A stretch of 5,656 nt of DNA, from contig CATJRT010000079.1 in assembly GCA_949742895.1 (NCBI GenBank), forward strand, positions 1 to 5,656. The letters are read 5' to 3'. The stretch comes from an uncultured Eubacteriales bacterium (GTDB lineage Bacteria; Bacillota_A; Clostridia; Oscillospirales; Oscillospiraceae). A program made the position numbers and the translations under genes. Below are positions 1-5,056 of this stretch, in pieces. The notes beneath the pieces are model-generated. The model was not told the origin of the DNA. It searched no databases and was given only the letters and a program-made list of their open reading frames with translations. Each line of letters starts with the position of its first letter. Position 1 is the stretch's first letter.

Positions 1-92
1 CCGTGTGCTTGCGGTTGACGTGCTCCCTGCTTAGCGCACCTGATGACAGCCCGCAAGGACGACGGCAACCGCCGCCGCTGGTGCAAGCCCAG

Positions 93-112
93 CCGCCCCA
101 GCAGCGGGGCGG
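93..112. other. GC-only hairpin beyond the operon end
   Basis: CCGCCCC (93-99), loop AGCAGC, GGGGCGG (106-112): a perfect 7-base-pair stem of only G-C pairs. No T run follows on either strand, so it is not a standard terminator. A second CCGCCCC at 155-161 could compete for the GGGGCGG arm. Could be chance in GC-rich DNA. Confidence 0.4.
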
Positions 113-120
113 GCGCTCAT

Positions 121-130
121 GGGTATACCC
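121..130. other. Perfect 10-base palindrome GGGTATACCC
   Basis: GGGTATACCC reads the same on both strands and is flanked by near-symmetrical bases (ATGGGTATACCCCAT). A dimeric protein could bind such a site. It also contains a TATACC that lies 18 bases after a TTGACT on the minus strand. No function is shown by the sequence. Confidence 0.35.
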
Positions 131-139
131 CATCGGCAC

Positions 140-167
140 CGGGGGAGTCAACCGCCGCCCCGTTTTT
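140..167 (+). terminator. Possible plus-strand intrinsic terminator
   Basis: CGGGG (140-144) and CCCCG (158-162) can form a 5-base-pair stem around a 13-base loop, followed by TTTTT (163-167) on the plus strand. It would end a transcript entering from the left, facing the lysis operon's own terminator 28 bases away. Short stem and long loop make it weak. Confidence 0.35.
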
Positions 168-194
168 ATATAGGCACCTTGAAAATTGAGCATG

Positions 195-224
195 AAAAAA
201 GCCCCCTTGCGGAAGCAAGAGGGC
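195..224 (-). terminator. Intrinsic terminator of the lysis operon
   Basis: Read on the minus strand, GCCCTCTTGC, loop TTCC, GCAAGGGGGC form a 10-base-pair stem with one G-U wobble, followed directly by six T. It lies 35 bases after the endolysin stop. On the plus strand the wobble becomes an A-C mismatch and no T run follows, so it acts in the minus direction only. Confidence 0.95.
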
Positions 225-258
225 CTTATCAGACAGTATTCTATTGGGAGCGGTCCGC

Positions 259-1062
259 TTATTTGACCGCCCCGCCCAGTGCGCACAGGAGGTCCCCCAG
301 GTTGGGATCATCCCTGTAGTGCTCCAGCCAGTAGTCCGGCGTATCGATGACCCCGGCGCTGACGAGGGCGCCGATACCGTTCTCCGGCGTACTAGAGCGC
401 TGACCGGCCCGGGTGATCTTTGCCGCCGCCTTGACCAGCAGGGCGTCCAGGTACTTGACCCGTCCGCTCTTGACGGTCTGCTTCCAGTATTCCGGGGAGT
501 TGATGACACCCAGCTTTGCGAGCTTGTCCACAGCGGCCACAGCATCACTCTCCTGCCCGGCCTTGCTGCCGTACTTCGGCACGCCGTAGCCACGGATGTA
601 CCGGCCATTCACCTTGATGGTCCGGCGCTTCACCGAATCGGAGTAGTTGCCCTCAATGACGGTGATCGTGTTCCCGGACACCTTCTCCACCATGCCTACG
701 TGCTCAGGAGCGCCCAGGTTGTCTCCTGCGCCGCTGTCTTGCCAATCGTAGAAGATGAAGTCGCCGGGGAGCGGCCGGTAGGCGTCGTTCTCCTGCCAGC
801 AGCCAAGGCGCTTGAACAGCTCGATCATGGCGCCGCACCCGCACTCCGTCGGGATGATGTCCGTCATCCCCGCAACAATGGCGGCGGCGGAAACGGTGGT
901 GGCGCACCAGGCGTCGGTGTACTTCACCTTGTAGCCCCGGGCAAGGGGCCGGTGGGCGTTGTAGATGTCGATGATCTCCTTGTGGGTGCCGTTGGCCTCC
1001 TTCCGGCCAACCCAGCCCTGCATGACGCCGACGATTTTCTGTCTTACCTGAGCCTCAGTCAT
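259..1062 (-). CDS. CHAP-domain endolysin with two C-terminal GVI-x-x-P-x-YW repeats
   Basis: A 267-residue wall hydrolase. Residues 1-40 form a lead helix (EAQVRQKIVGVMQGWVGRKE) seen in many clostridial phage lysins. Residues 45-165 form the CHAP (NlpC/P60-like) cysteine peptidase/amidase domain: catalytic Cys53 in DAWCATTVSAAAIVAG, His121 in EHVGMVEKV, and Glu137/Asn139 in TVIEGNYSD; PLPGDFIFYDW (98-107) is the usual strand before the histidine. Such enzymes cut peptide or amide bonds in peptidoglycan. Residues 180-212 and 232-265 are two related repeats (GVINSPEYW, GVIDTPDYW), probably wall-binding. There is no signal peptide, so release depends on the holin upstream. I chose ATG 1062 rather than 1080, because GGGGAGGA ends 8 bases before 1062 while the ATG at 1080 is itself part of that ribosome site and has none of its own. 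Last gene of the operon; terminator 35 bases on. Bond specificity is not readable here. Confidence 0.92.
   Translation of the reverse strand: MTEAQVRQKIVGVMQGWVGRKEANGTHKEIIDIYNAHRPLARGYKVKYTDAWCATTVSAAAIVAGMTDIIPTECGCGAMIELFKRLGCWQENDAYRPLPGDFIFYDWQDSGAGDNLGAPEHVGMVEKVSGNTITVIEGNYSDSVKRRTIKVNGRYIRGYGVPKYGSKAGQESDAVAAVDKLAKLGVINSPEYWKQTVKSGRVKYLDALLVKAAAKITRAGQRSSTPENGIGALVSAGVIDTPDYWLEHYRDDPNLGDLLCALGGAVK
268..369 (-). repeat. Protein repeat 2 of the endolysin wall-binding region
   Basis: Endolysin residues 232-265: the second copy, AGVIDTPDYW then LGDLLCALGGAV, ending 3 codons before the stop. Shared positions with copy 1 are Leu181/233, Gly-Val-Ile at 185-187/237-239, Pro190/242, the acidic residue at 191/243, Tyr-Trp at 192-193/244-245 and the later LxxLL. 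Confidence 0.65.
427..525 (-). repeat. Protein repeat 1 of the endolysin wall-binding region
   Basis: Endolysin residues 180-212 contain LGVINSPEYW followed by a helix-like VKYLDALLVKAA. The same layout recurs 52 residues later as AGVIDTPDYW and LGDLLCALGGAV. The repeat is visible in the protein but not obvious in the DNA, so the duplication is old. Paired GVI-x-(S/T)-P-x-YW units are known at the ends of clostridial phage lysins; binding to wall polymer is inference. Confidence 0.65.
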
Positions 1063-1417
1063 TTTGTGTATCCTCCCCATTTACTATGGCCCTGACAGCC
1101 ATATTGTTTTCCAGCATCTTACGCATATCCTCCAGGGCGTCGTCCACCAGGAGGCTGAACACCTCGAAGCTGACCGATTTTGCCAACCAGGGGAAGCGGG
1201 TCACAAACAGATCGTAGACCCGCCGGAGCTTCAGCTTTCCGGTGCCGCCGCCCAGTTCTTTCTCCGCGCTGGTGACTGCCCACACCAGCCACTCGCGGAT
1301 CTTATCCATCTGCTCGGTGCTGGGCAGGCCGAAATAGTGCCGGATGGCCATTCCCGCCGCCGCCACGACGGCGGCTAAGGCCACGATGATGTACCAGTAT
1401 TCGATCACAAATTGCAT
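1055..1417 (-). CDS. Phage holin, LL-H family (Phage_holin_6_1-like)
   Basis: A 120-residue protein with one N-terminal membrane segment at residues 6-27 (EYWYIIVALAAVVAAAGMAI) and a soluble C-terminal part. The latter carries the hallmark of the Lactobacillus phage LL-H holin family: a helix with WAVTSAEKELGGGTGKLKLRR (here W46 to R66, split by the Gly-rich turn GGGTGK), then a helical tail (FEVFSLLVDDALEDMRKML). Length agrees with the family's usual 100-150 residues. Holins of this group insert in the cytoplasmic membrane and at a set time open it for the endolysin. The gene overlaps the preceding gene by 13 bases and the endolysin gene by 8, a compact holin-endolysin pair. AGGAGGA at 1424-1430, 6 bases upstream, supports ATG 1417. 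The membrane arrangement with a single segment and cytoplasmic C-terminal domain is inferred. Confidence 0.85.
   Translation of the reverse strand: MQFVIEYWYIIVALAAVVAAAGMAIRHYFGLPSTEQMDKIREWLVWAVTSAEKELGGGTGKLKLRRVYDLFVTRFPWLAKSVSFEVFSLLVDDALEDMRKMLENNMAVRAIVNGEDTQND
1071..1078 (-). promoter_or_regulatory. Ribosome binding site fixing the endolysin start
   Basis: GGGGAGGA on the minus strand, 8 bases before ATG 1062 and inside the holin gene. The in-frame ATG at 1080 overlaps this site and would add only six residues, so 1062 is preferred. Confidence 0.8.
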
Positions 1418-1710
1418 CGGCTGTCCTCCTGTTCACTGTCCAGCGGGAAGCCATCAGCGTCCAGGCCGTGGCGGTTCCGGCTGACCTTTTCTGTCGTAGA
1501 GGCGGCGGCGTAGCTCACCAGGTAGGCGGCGCAGGCGGTGAATATTGAAACAGTCACATCACCCGCCGTCTCTCTGCCCGCTGCCGCAAGAACGTAGGAA
1601 GCGGCCGCCGCCGCAGTAGCGATAACAACGGCCCATGCTGCCAATTTCTTTTTGAACTCCCATGGACGGCGGCGATTCTGTACGCGCCGGGATCTGTGGT
1701 AGTCTGCCAT
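1405..1710 (-). CDS. Small two-membrane-segment phage protein of unknown function (holin-like candidate)
   Basis: A 101-residue protein that I cannot assign to a named family. Visible layout: a very basic N-terminus (RSRRVQNRRRPWEFKKK, residues 6-22), a first hydrophobic segment at about 23-44 (LAAWAVVIATAAAAASYVLA), a short polar turn (GRETAGD), a second segment at about 51-71 (VTVSIFTACAAYLVSYAAA), then a polar tail (RNRHGLDADGFPLDSEQED). The basic start and the positive-inside rule favour both ends in the cytoplasm, the topology of class II holins and of some antiholins. It lies between the XhlA-like gene (21-base gap) and the holin gene, whose start overlaps its 3' end by 13 bases, so it belongs to the lysis cassette by position. 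AAGGGAGG at 1717-1724, 6 bases before the ATG, fixes the start. Codon use matches the GC-rich neighbours. Function as a second holin, antiholin or holin partner is inference only. Confidence 0.82.
   Translation of the reverse strand: MADYHRSRRVQNRRRPWEFKKKLAAWAVVIATAAAAASYVLAAAGRETAGDVTVSIFTACAAYLVSYAAASTTEKVSRNRHGLDADGFPLDSEQEDSRCNL
1424..1430 (-). promoter_or_regulatory. Ribosome binding site of the holin gene
   Basis: AGGAGGA, 6 bases before ATG 1417. It is a perfect AGGAGG core and lies inside the 3' end of the preceding gene. Confidence 0.85.
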
Positions 1711-1716
1711 ATTGTT

Positions 1717-1724
1717 CCTCCCTT
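1717..1724 (-). promoter_or_regulatory. Ribosome binding site of the two-segment membrane protein gene
   Basis: AAGGGAGG on the minus strand, 6 bases before ATG 1710, in the 21-base gap after the XhlA-like gene. Confidence 0.8.
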
Positions 1725-1731
1725 CCGGTCC

Positions 1732-2253
1732 TTACAGGAACTTACTGAGCCCCAGAGCTGCGGCGACAATGGCGAGGATCAGCGCGAGGGCCCACCCCAG
1801 GGCCTTGTTCTTGATATCCTCCCAGGTTTTCCCAGGTTTCTCCTTCAGCTCTTCAACATCCCCTTCCAGCGCTTCCAGTCTTTCGACCTTATGCTTCATG
1901 GGCGTCACAGCGTCCAGGATTTCCTTGTTGCTCTTTTTGAGCTCTTCCATGGACTCCTTGTGCTCCGCCCGCAATTCGGCAAAGGAATTTTTCTGCTCCT
2001 TCTGCGCATCGGAAATATTGCGCTTGATCTCCGCCTGGGTCTCCTTGATTTGGCGCACCTGTTCGTCCTGGACCTCGTTGTGGGATTCCAGTTTCCCCAA
2101 ACGAGCGCCGAAGCGGCTGTTGGTGTCCGTCACGGCCTGATGAAACTCAGTCAACCGGCGGTCCAGGGCTTTCACCTCGCCGCGCACCTCTTCCACGCGC
2201 TTTTCCACCGGGCAGTCCTGCCCCGGATAGGTTCCACATTTTTCATCCGGCAT
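1732..2253 (-). CDS. XhlA-like coiled-coil protein with C-terminal membrane anchor (lysis module)
   Basis: A 173-residue protein. Residues 15-140 are rich in Glu, Lys, Gln and Arg with a heptad-like spacing of Leu, Val and Ile, predicting a long coiled coil. Residues 151-169 (ALGWALALILAIVAAALGL) form one hydrophobic segment, followed by SKFL at the end: a tail-anchored layout. Haemolysin XhlA-type proteins of Bacillus and Clostridium phages share this arrangement (shorter, about 80-100 residues) and lie just before the holin and endolysin, as here. The KPGKTWEDI run before the membrane segment resembles the KPxKRWD motif of that group. I chose ATG 2253 because AGGAG stands 8 bases upstream. 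The same frame reads back to 2487, but that extension is basic, lies inside the preceding gene and has no ribosome site. Two cysteines (C6, C14) near the N-terminus are unusual. A role in lysis, or as another tail-tip membrane factor, is inference. Confidence 0.8.
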   Translation of the reverse strand: MPDEKCGTYPGQDCPVEKRVEEVRGEVKALDRRLTEFHQAVTDTNSRFGARLGKLESHNEVQDEQVRQIKETQAEIKRNISDAQKEQKNSFAELRAEHKESMEELKKSNKEILDAVTPMKHKVERLEALEGDVEELKEKPGKTWEDIKNKALGWALALILAIVAAALGLSKFL

Positions 2254-2261
2254 TTTTCGCT

Positions 2262-2269
2262 CTCCTCTC
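2262..2269 (-). promoter_or_regulatory. Ribosome binding site fixing the start of the XhlA-like gene
   Basis: GAGAGGAG on the minus strand, 8 bases before ATG 2253. It decides this start against the upstream ATG at 2487, which lies inside the preceding gene without such a site. Confidence 0.8.
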
Positions 2270-2312
2270 TTAAAGTTAAAATCACACCTGTTGGCAAAAC
2301 GGCAGCGGATTT

Positions 2313-3557
2313 TTAGACTGCGGGGCCTGCGGTCCAAGTTCCGTAAAGCCCGGCTGTATACACACTTGTTACTTTTGAGTAAAACTTCCCTTTTCCAAGA
2401 ATATAATACCCTATTGCGCCGGACGCGTTCTTGCACGGGACTATTTCCCAGTTGTAATTTGCGGATGTGGATGTGGTTGACGAGCAAGACATCCCATAGA
2501 ATCGGAACCCGGTTGCATGGGTACTATTTACTGTAAATCCGTTGGCACCTGCAGAGAATCCGCTGACCGATGACAAAGCTTTACTGTAAGAGGTGTTCAG
2601 CGAAATCTTTTTATCACCGTAGGTGACCTTGAATTCAAGCAACCCGGAAATTGGGAAGCCGGTCAGTTCCGTGTAGCTCAATTTTCCGTAATGAAAGTCA
2701 GCGTTCCATTTCCCGCTAAAAATTTTGAGGTTTAACCTGTAAGCGCTAGCGGTTGAGTTGCTTCCAAGTAATACATCCTTGCTAAACGTACTGTTTGTAA
2801 TACTAGGAATATAGACTTTAATATTGAAAGTTGACCCCGTATTGGTATTAAGACTGTCTCCCTTAAAGCAAATATTTGAAGATGCGCTGCCCGCTTCAAT
2901 GTACTCCAGTTCGGTATACCCCGCCGGGAGCCTGGATTTCTTCGCATACCGGCAGTACAGCGTGGTATCCCCCGTAACCGTGAAGGTATAGGGGTTACTG
3001 GTGATAACACTGCCGCTTCCGATCTGCCACCCGGCGAACTCGTACCCGTCCGGACTGGTCGCCTGCACGGTGACGCTGCCCTCTTTGACCACAGCCCGCT
3101 GGGGTGCAGGTGACGATGCGGCCGCTCCAGAACCGGACCACGTTATCCCGCTCCCATTCACAGCGATCGAAAAAGACCAATTCTGTGCGCTGATGCCGGT
3201 GGGTGCCAATGTCAGCGTGTAGGTTGGGATCTCCTCGCACTTGGCGGTGACAGCTATATCCTGCGCGGCAGCGAAGGTGTAGGGATTTGCCTGACTCAAA
3301 AGCGTGCTCCCGGCGTACCAGCCGGTAAAGCGGTGATCCTCCGCCGGAGTGTAGGTGAGGGTGACAGTTTCCCCCTCCTGGTACTGCCCCGCTCCGGTGA
3401 CGCTGCCGCCGGAGGCCGGCGCCACAACGGCGGAAATGGTATAGACGGTCGGAGGCCGCACCGCCTCATACACTACCTCTGTCCCCACCAGGGCCCTCTT
3501 GATCTTCGCTCCGCCCACGTACAGCGCGGAGATATTCTGTGTACCCAGCTTCAGCAT
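2313..3557 (-). CDS. Phage tail protein with two InlB-type beta domains and a LamG-like C-terminal domain
   Basis: A 414-residue multidomain protein, probably a second tail adhesin. Residues 1-32 (MLKLGTQNISALYVGGAKIK, then GTEVVYE) match a short N-terminal motif found on many Firmicute phage tail proteins. Residues 37-107 form an InlB B-repeat/Listeria-Bacteroides-repeat-like domain (GGSVTGAGQYQEGETVTLTY, HRFTGWYAGS). Residues 112-205 form a second, diverged one (GYEFAGWQIGSGSVITSNPY). Both share F-x-GW-x-x-GS followed by NPYTF. Residues 209-220 (RLPAGYTELEYI) are the usual entry to a concanavalin/LamG-like jelly-roll domain, which fills residues 209-412 and may bind sugar. The start at 3557 has AAGGAG at 3565-3570. 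It begins 4 bases after the fibre gene stop, so the two are probably co-translated. The last about 190 codons are strikingly AT-rich compared with the first 220, with the change close to the LPAGYTELEYIE junction. Confidence 0.88.
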   Translation of the reverse strand: MLKLGTQNISALYVGGAKIKRALVGTEVVYEAVRPPTVYTISAVVAPASGGSVTGAGQYQEGETVTLTYTPAEDHRFTGWYAGSTLLSQANPYTFAAAQDIAVTAKCEEIPTYTLTLAPTGISAQNWSFSIAVNGSGITWSGSGAAASSPAPQRAVVKEGSVTVQATSPDGYEFAGWQIGSGSVITSNPYTFTVTGDTTLYCRYAKKSRLPAGYTELEYIEAGSASSNICFKGDSLNTNTGSTFNIKVYIPSITNSTFSKDVLLGSNSTASAYRLNLKIFSGKWNADFHYGKLSYTELTGFPISGLLEFKVTYGDKKISLNTSYSKALSSVSGFSAGANGFTVNSTHATGFRFYGMSCSSTTSTSANYNWEIVPCKNASGAIGYYILGKGKFYSKVTSVYTAGLYGTWTAGPAV

Positions 3558-3561
3558 GATC

Positions 3562-5055
3562 TCACTCCTTGATGAGGTAGAGGGTGGCAGGATCCTTTGC
3601 GCTCAGTGCGTTATACTCCGTCTCAGTCAGCGTCACGATGACCGCCACGGTCTCGGACGTGACGCCGCCGGTCCCGGCCTGCATGGCCCCCTGGACGCCG
3701 AAGATGGACACGCCCTCCCGGATGTTCTCGGGGACGAGGTTCGGGTCGTCCTGGGCGGAGAGCTGATGGGTAGTGCTCTTTGTCCCTGCGGCCACGTTCC
3801 CGGCGGTCTGAGTGGCGGAGGCGGTGACCAGTCCGCCCTCCGCCACGGAGATGGAGGGCACCGCCTGGGCCACTGTGGTGGGTGTTCCGCCGGATCCGGT
3901 CAGGTCGTTGCTGTTGAAGCGGACAATGTTCCCGCTCCCGTTGTCCTGGACGCTGTAGGCGGGCGCGTCCTTGTTGCAGAACAGGTTGCCGGTGACGAAG
4001 ATCTCACTGGTGTTGGTACCCAGGATGACGGCGGGCTCGGTGCTGGGGTCAGCGGTGCGGAAAACATTTCCGGATACCAGGCATTTTGAGCCCTGGAAAC
4101 GCCCAGCAAACGTGCTGTTTGTATTCAGAACAGAGAGGTGATCCAGGTCATTCTCCAAAATCATGCTCCCTACCGAGAGGCCGTCCACATGGATCCCGGT
4201 GTAGAACGACCCCAGAGCGCTGGAGTTTCCGCGGGCAATGAGGTGGACGCCGCAGTCCGGATCAGAGGTAATGAGATCCCCAATTGTGATATTGTTCAAG
4301 ATCCGCACATCTCCGCCGGAGGCAAGGTGGATCTCCCCTTCTGTGCCGCCCAAAGACGACAAATGGCATCCGCTGACCTCTGCAAAGCGTCCGTTGGAGG
4401 CATTCTTTGCCAACGACACATAGATGCACCCCCCGGACACAGCCCCAGATCTGTAAATATTTACATTGCGTATGGCGCTGGTCCCGCCGAGCAAAATGGG
4501 GTATCCTTCTGTATCAAGCTCTGTACCCTCTTTGTATTCCAGATCCGAAAGGACGCAGTCTCTGCCCAGCCCGATGACCCATTTGACAGTGCTGGTCCCG
4601 TCCTTTGTTTTCCTCTCTAAGCAGGTGCTCTCCCCATTTCCGCGCAGGACCACGTTTTCCAGGAGCGTGATAGACCCGTTCAGATGGTACGTCCCGCTCA
4701 GCAGGACCACCTCCCCACCGTAGTTTCCGCTCTCTTTCGGCAGGGAGTCAATGGCCGCCTGGATCTCCACCTGGTCGTCGGTGCCGTCGCAGAGGTAGTC
4801 GCAGTCCGCGGCGGTCCAGCCCGCGGTGGAGGTGCCCACCACGAAGCGGCAGGTCCGCTTCCCGGAGACGCTTTCGAAGGCCTCGTTGACGCTGTTGACG
4901 CCCCGCTGGGCCCGGTTGACCATCTCCATGAGGTAGTTGTAGCCGTGTTGGTGGGAGAGGCCCACCTCCTCGCCGGTGGGGGCCACGATCTGCTCCGCCT
5001 GCCAATTCTCCGGCAGGTCTGCGGGCAATGCGTCTTTGATCGGACGTTCCGCCAT
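3562..5055 (-). CDS. Phage tail fibre with right-handed parallel beta-helix
   Basis: A 497-residue protein, probably the receptor-binding or side fibre at the distal tail. Residues 1-65 (LPENWQAEQIVAP, VGLSHQHGYNYLMEMVNRAQ) match the N-terminal segment common on Firmicute phage fibres, probably the virion-attachment part. Residues 70-145 carry the entry to a pectate-lyase-like beta-helix: FVVGTSTAGWTAADCDYLCD, GTDDQVEIQAAIDSLP, VVLLSGTYHLNGSITL, VVLRGNGEST. Residues 146-385 continue as short repeating strands (VSGCHLSSL, ILNNITIGD, CLVSGNVFRT, IFVTGNLFCN) typical of helix rungs. No catalytic residues can be assigned, so depolymerase activity is open. Residues 437-458 (NLVPENIREGVSIFGVQGAM) are a repeat-like motif frequent in phage tail proteins, and the end (LTETEYNALSAKDPATLYLI) is another common tail-fibre motif. 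The start at 5055 is set by AAAGGAGG at 5065-5072. Bases about 4100-4650 are less GC-rich than both ends, suggesting an exchanged module. Confidence 0.9.
   Translation of the reverse strand: MAERPIKDALPADLPENWQAEQIVAPTGEEVGLSHQHGYNYLMEMVNRAQRGVNSVNEAFESVSGKRTCRFVVGTSTAGWTAADCDYLCDGTDDQVEIQAAIDSLPKESGNYGGEVVLLSGTYHLNGSITLLENVVLRGNGESTCLERKTKDGTSTVKWVIGLGRDCVLSDLEYKEGTELDTEGYPILLGGTSAIRNVNIYRSGAVSGGCIYVSLAKNASNGRFAEVSGCHLSSLGGTEGEIHLASGGDVRILNNITIGDLITSDPDCGVHLIARGNSSALGSFYTGIHVDGLSVGSMILENDLDHLSVLNTNSTFAGRFQGSKCLVSGNVFRTADPSTEPAVILGTNTSEIFVTGNLFCNKDAPAYSVQDNGSGNIVRFNSNDLTGSGGTPTTVAQAVPSISVAEGGLVTASATQTAGNVAAGTKSTTHQLSAQDDPNLVPENIREGVSIFGVQGAMQAGTGGVTSETVAVIVTLTETEYNALSAKDPATLYLIKE
3565..3570 (-). 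promoter_or_regulatory. Ribosome binding site of the LamG-like tail protein gene
   Basis: AAGGAG, 7 bases before ATG 3557. These six bases are also the Lys and Glu codons that end the tail fibre, directly before its TGA stop. Confidence 0.85.
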
Positions 5056-5056
5056 A

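Larger units (their letters stand above)
1..194. other. Segment without a supported gene, beyond the lysis operon terminator
   Basis: No reading frame here has both a convincing start and a ribosome site. Plus frame 2 reads RVLAVDVLPA and stops at 32-34, which could be the end of a gene lying to the left. Plus frame 3 is open from the edge to a stop at 171-173 but is Pro/Gln/Arg-rich at its start. A minus frame is open from ATG 133 to the edge. What can be seen is a GC hairpin, a palindrome and a possible plus-strand terminator. Confidence 0.45.

Noticed and set aside
31..120. 29-residue minus-strand frame ending in a lipobox-like LAGC (spanin-like lipoprotein)
   Set aside because: It lies beyond the terminator, is Ala-rich as expected of random GC-rich DNA, and the gene set is that of a Gram-positive host with no outer membrane for a spanin.
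43..189. 48-residue plus-strand frame starting at ATG 43
   Set aside because: No Shine-Dalgarno sequence, odd composition, and it runs through the hairpin and possible terminator.
1063..1080. Endolysin start at ATG 1080, giving a dual-start look (two Met codons six apart)
   Set aside because: This ATG overlaps the ribosome site for ATG 1062 and has none itself. Dual-start control is known from holins, not from endolysins.
244..1095. Long open plus-strand frame opposite the endolysin (283 residues)
   Set aside because: It is a shadow of the endolysin in GC-rich DNA, has no ribosome site and no recognisable domain; the CHAP domain on the other strand is clear.
2269..2297. Promoter before the lysis genes: TTGCCA, 17 bases, TTTAAG on the minus strand
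   Set aside because: The start point would fall within or just after the ribosome site of the XhlA-like gene, leaving no leader; the second box is weak. Read-through from the tail genes explains expression.
2254..2487. N-terminal extension of the XhlA-like gene from ATG 2487
   Set aside because: It lies inside the preceding gene's 3' end, reads as a basic low-complexity stretch and has no ribosome site; ATG 2253 has a good one.
2313..2600. Variable region of a diversity-generating retroelement at the end of the LamG-like gene
   Set aside because: No C-type-lectin end motif, no nearby near-copy of the sequence, and no reverse transcriptase in the window. The AT-richness is better explained by domain exchange.
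3499..4089. Plus-strand frames opposite the tail fibre and its C-terminus
   Set aside because: Shadow frames rich in Gly, Val and Arg without starts supported by ribosome sites; the minus-strand gene has clear family motifs throughout.
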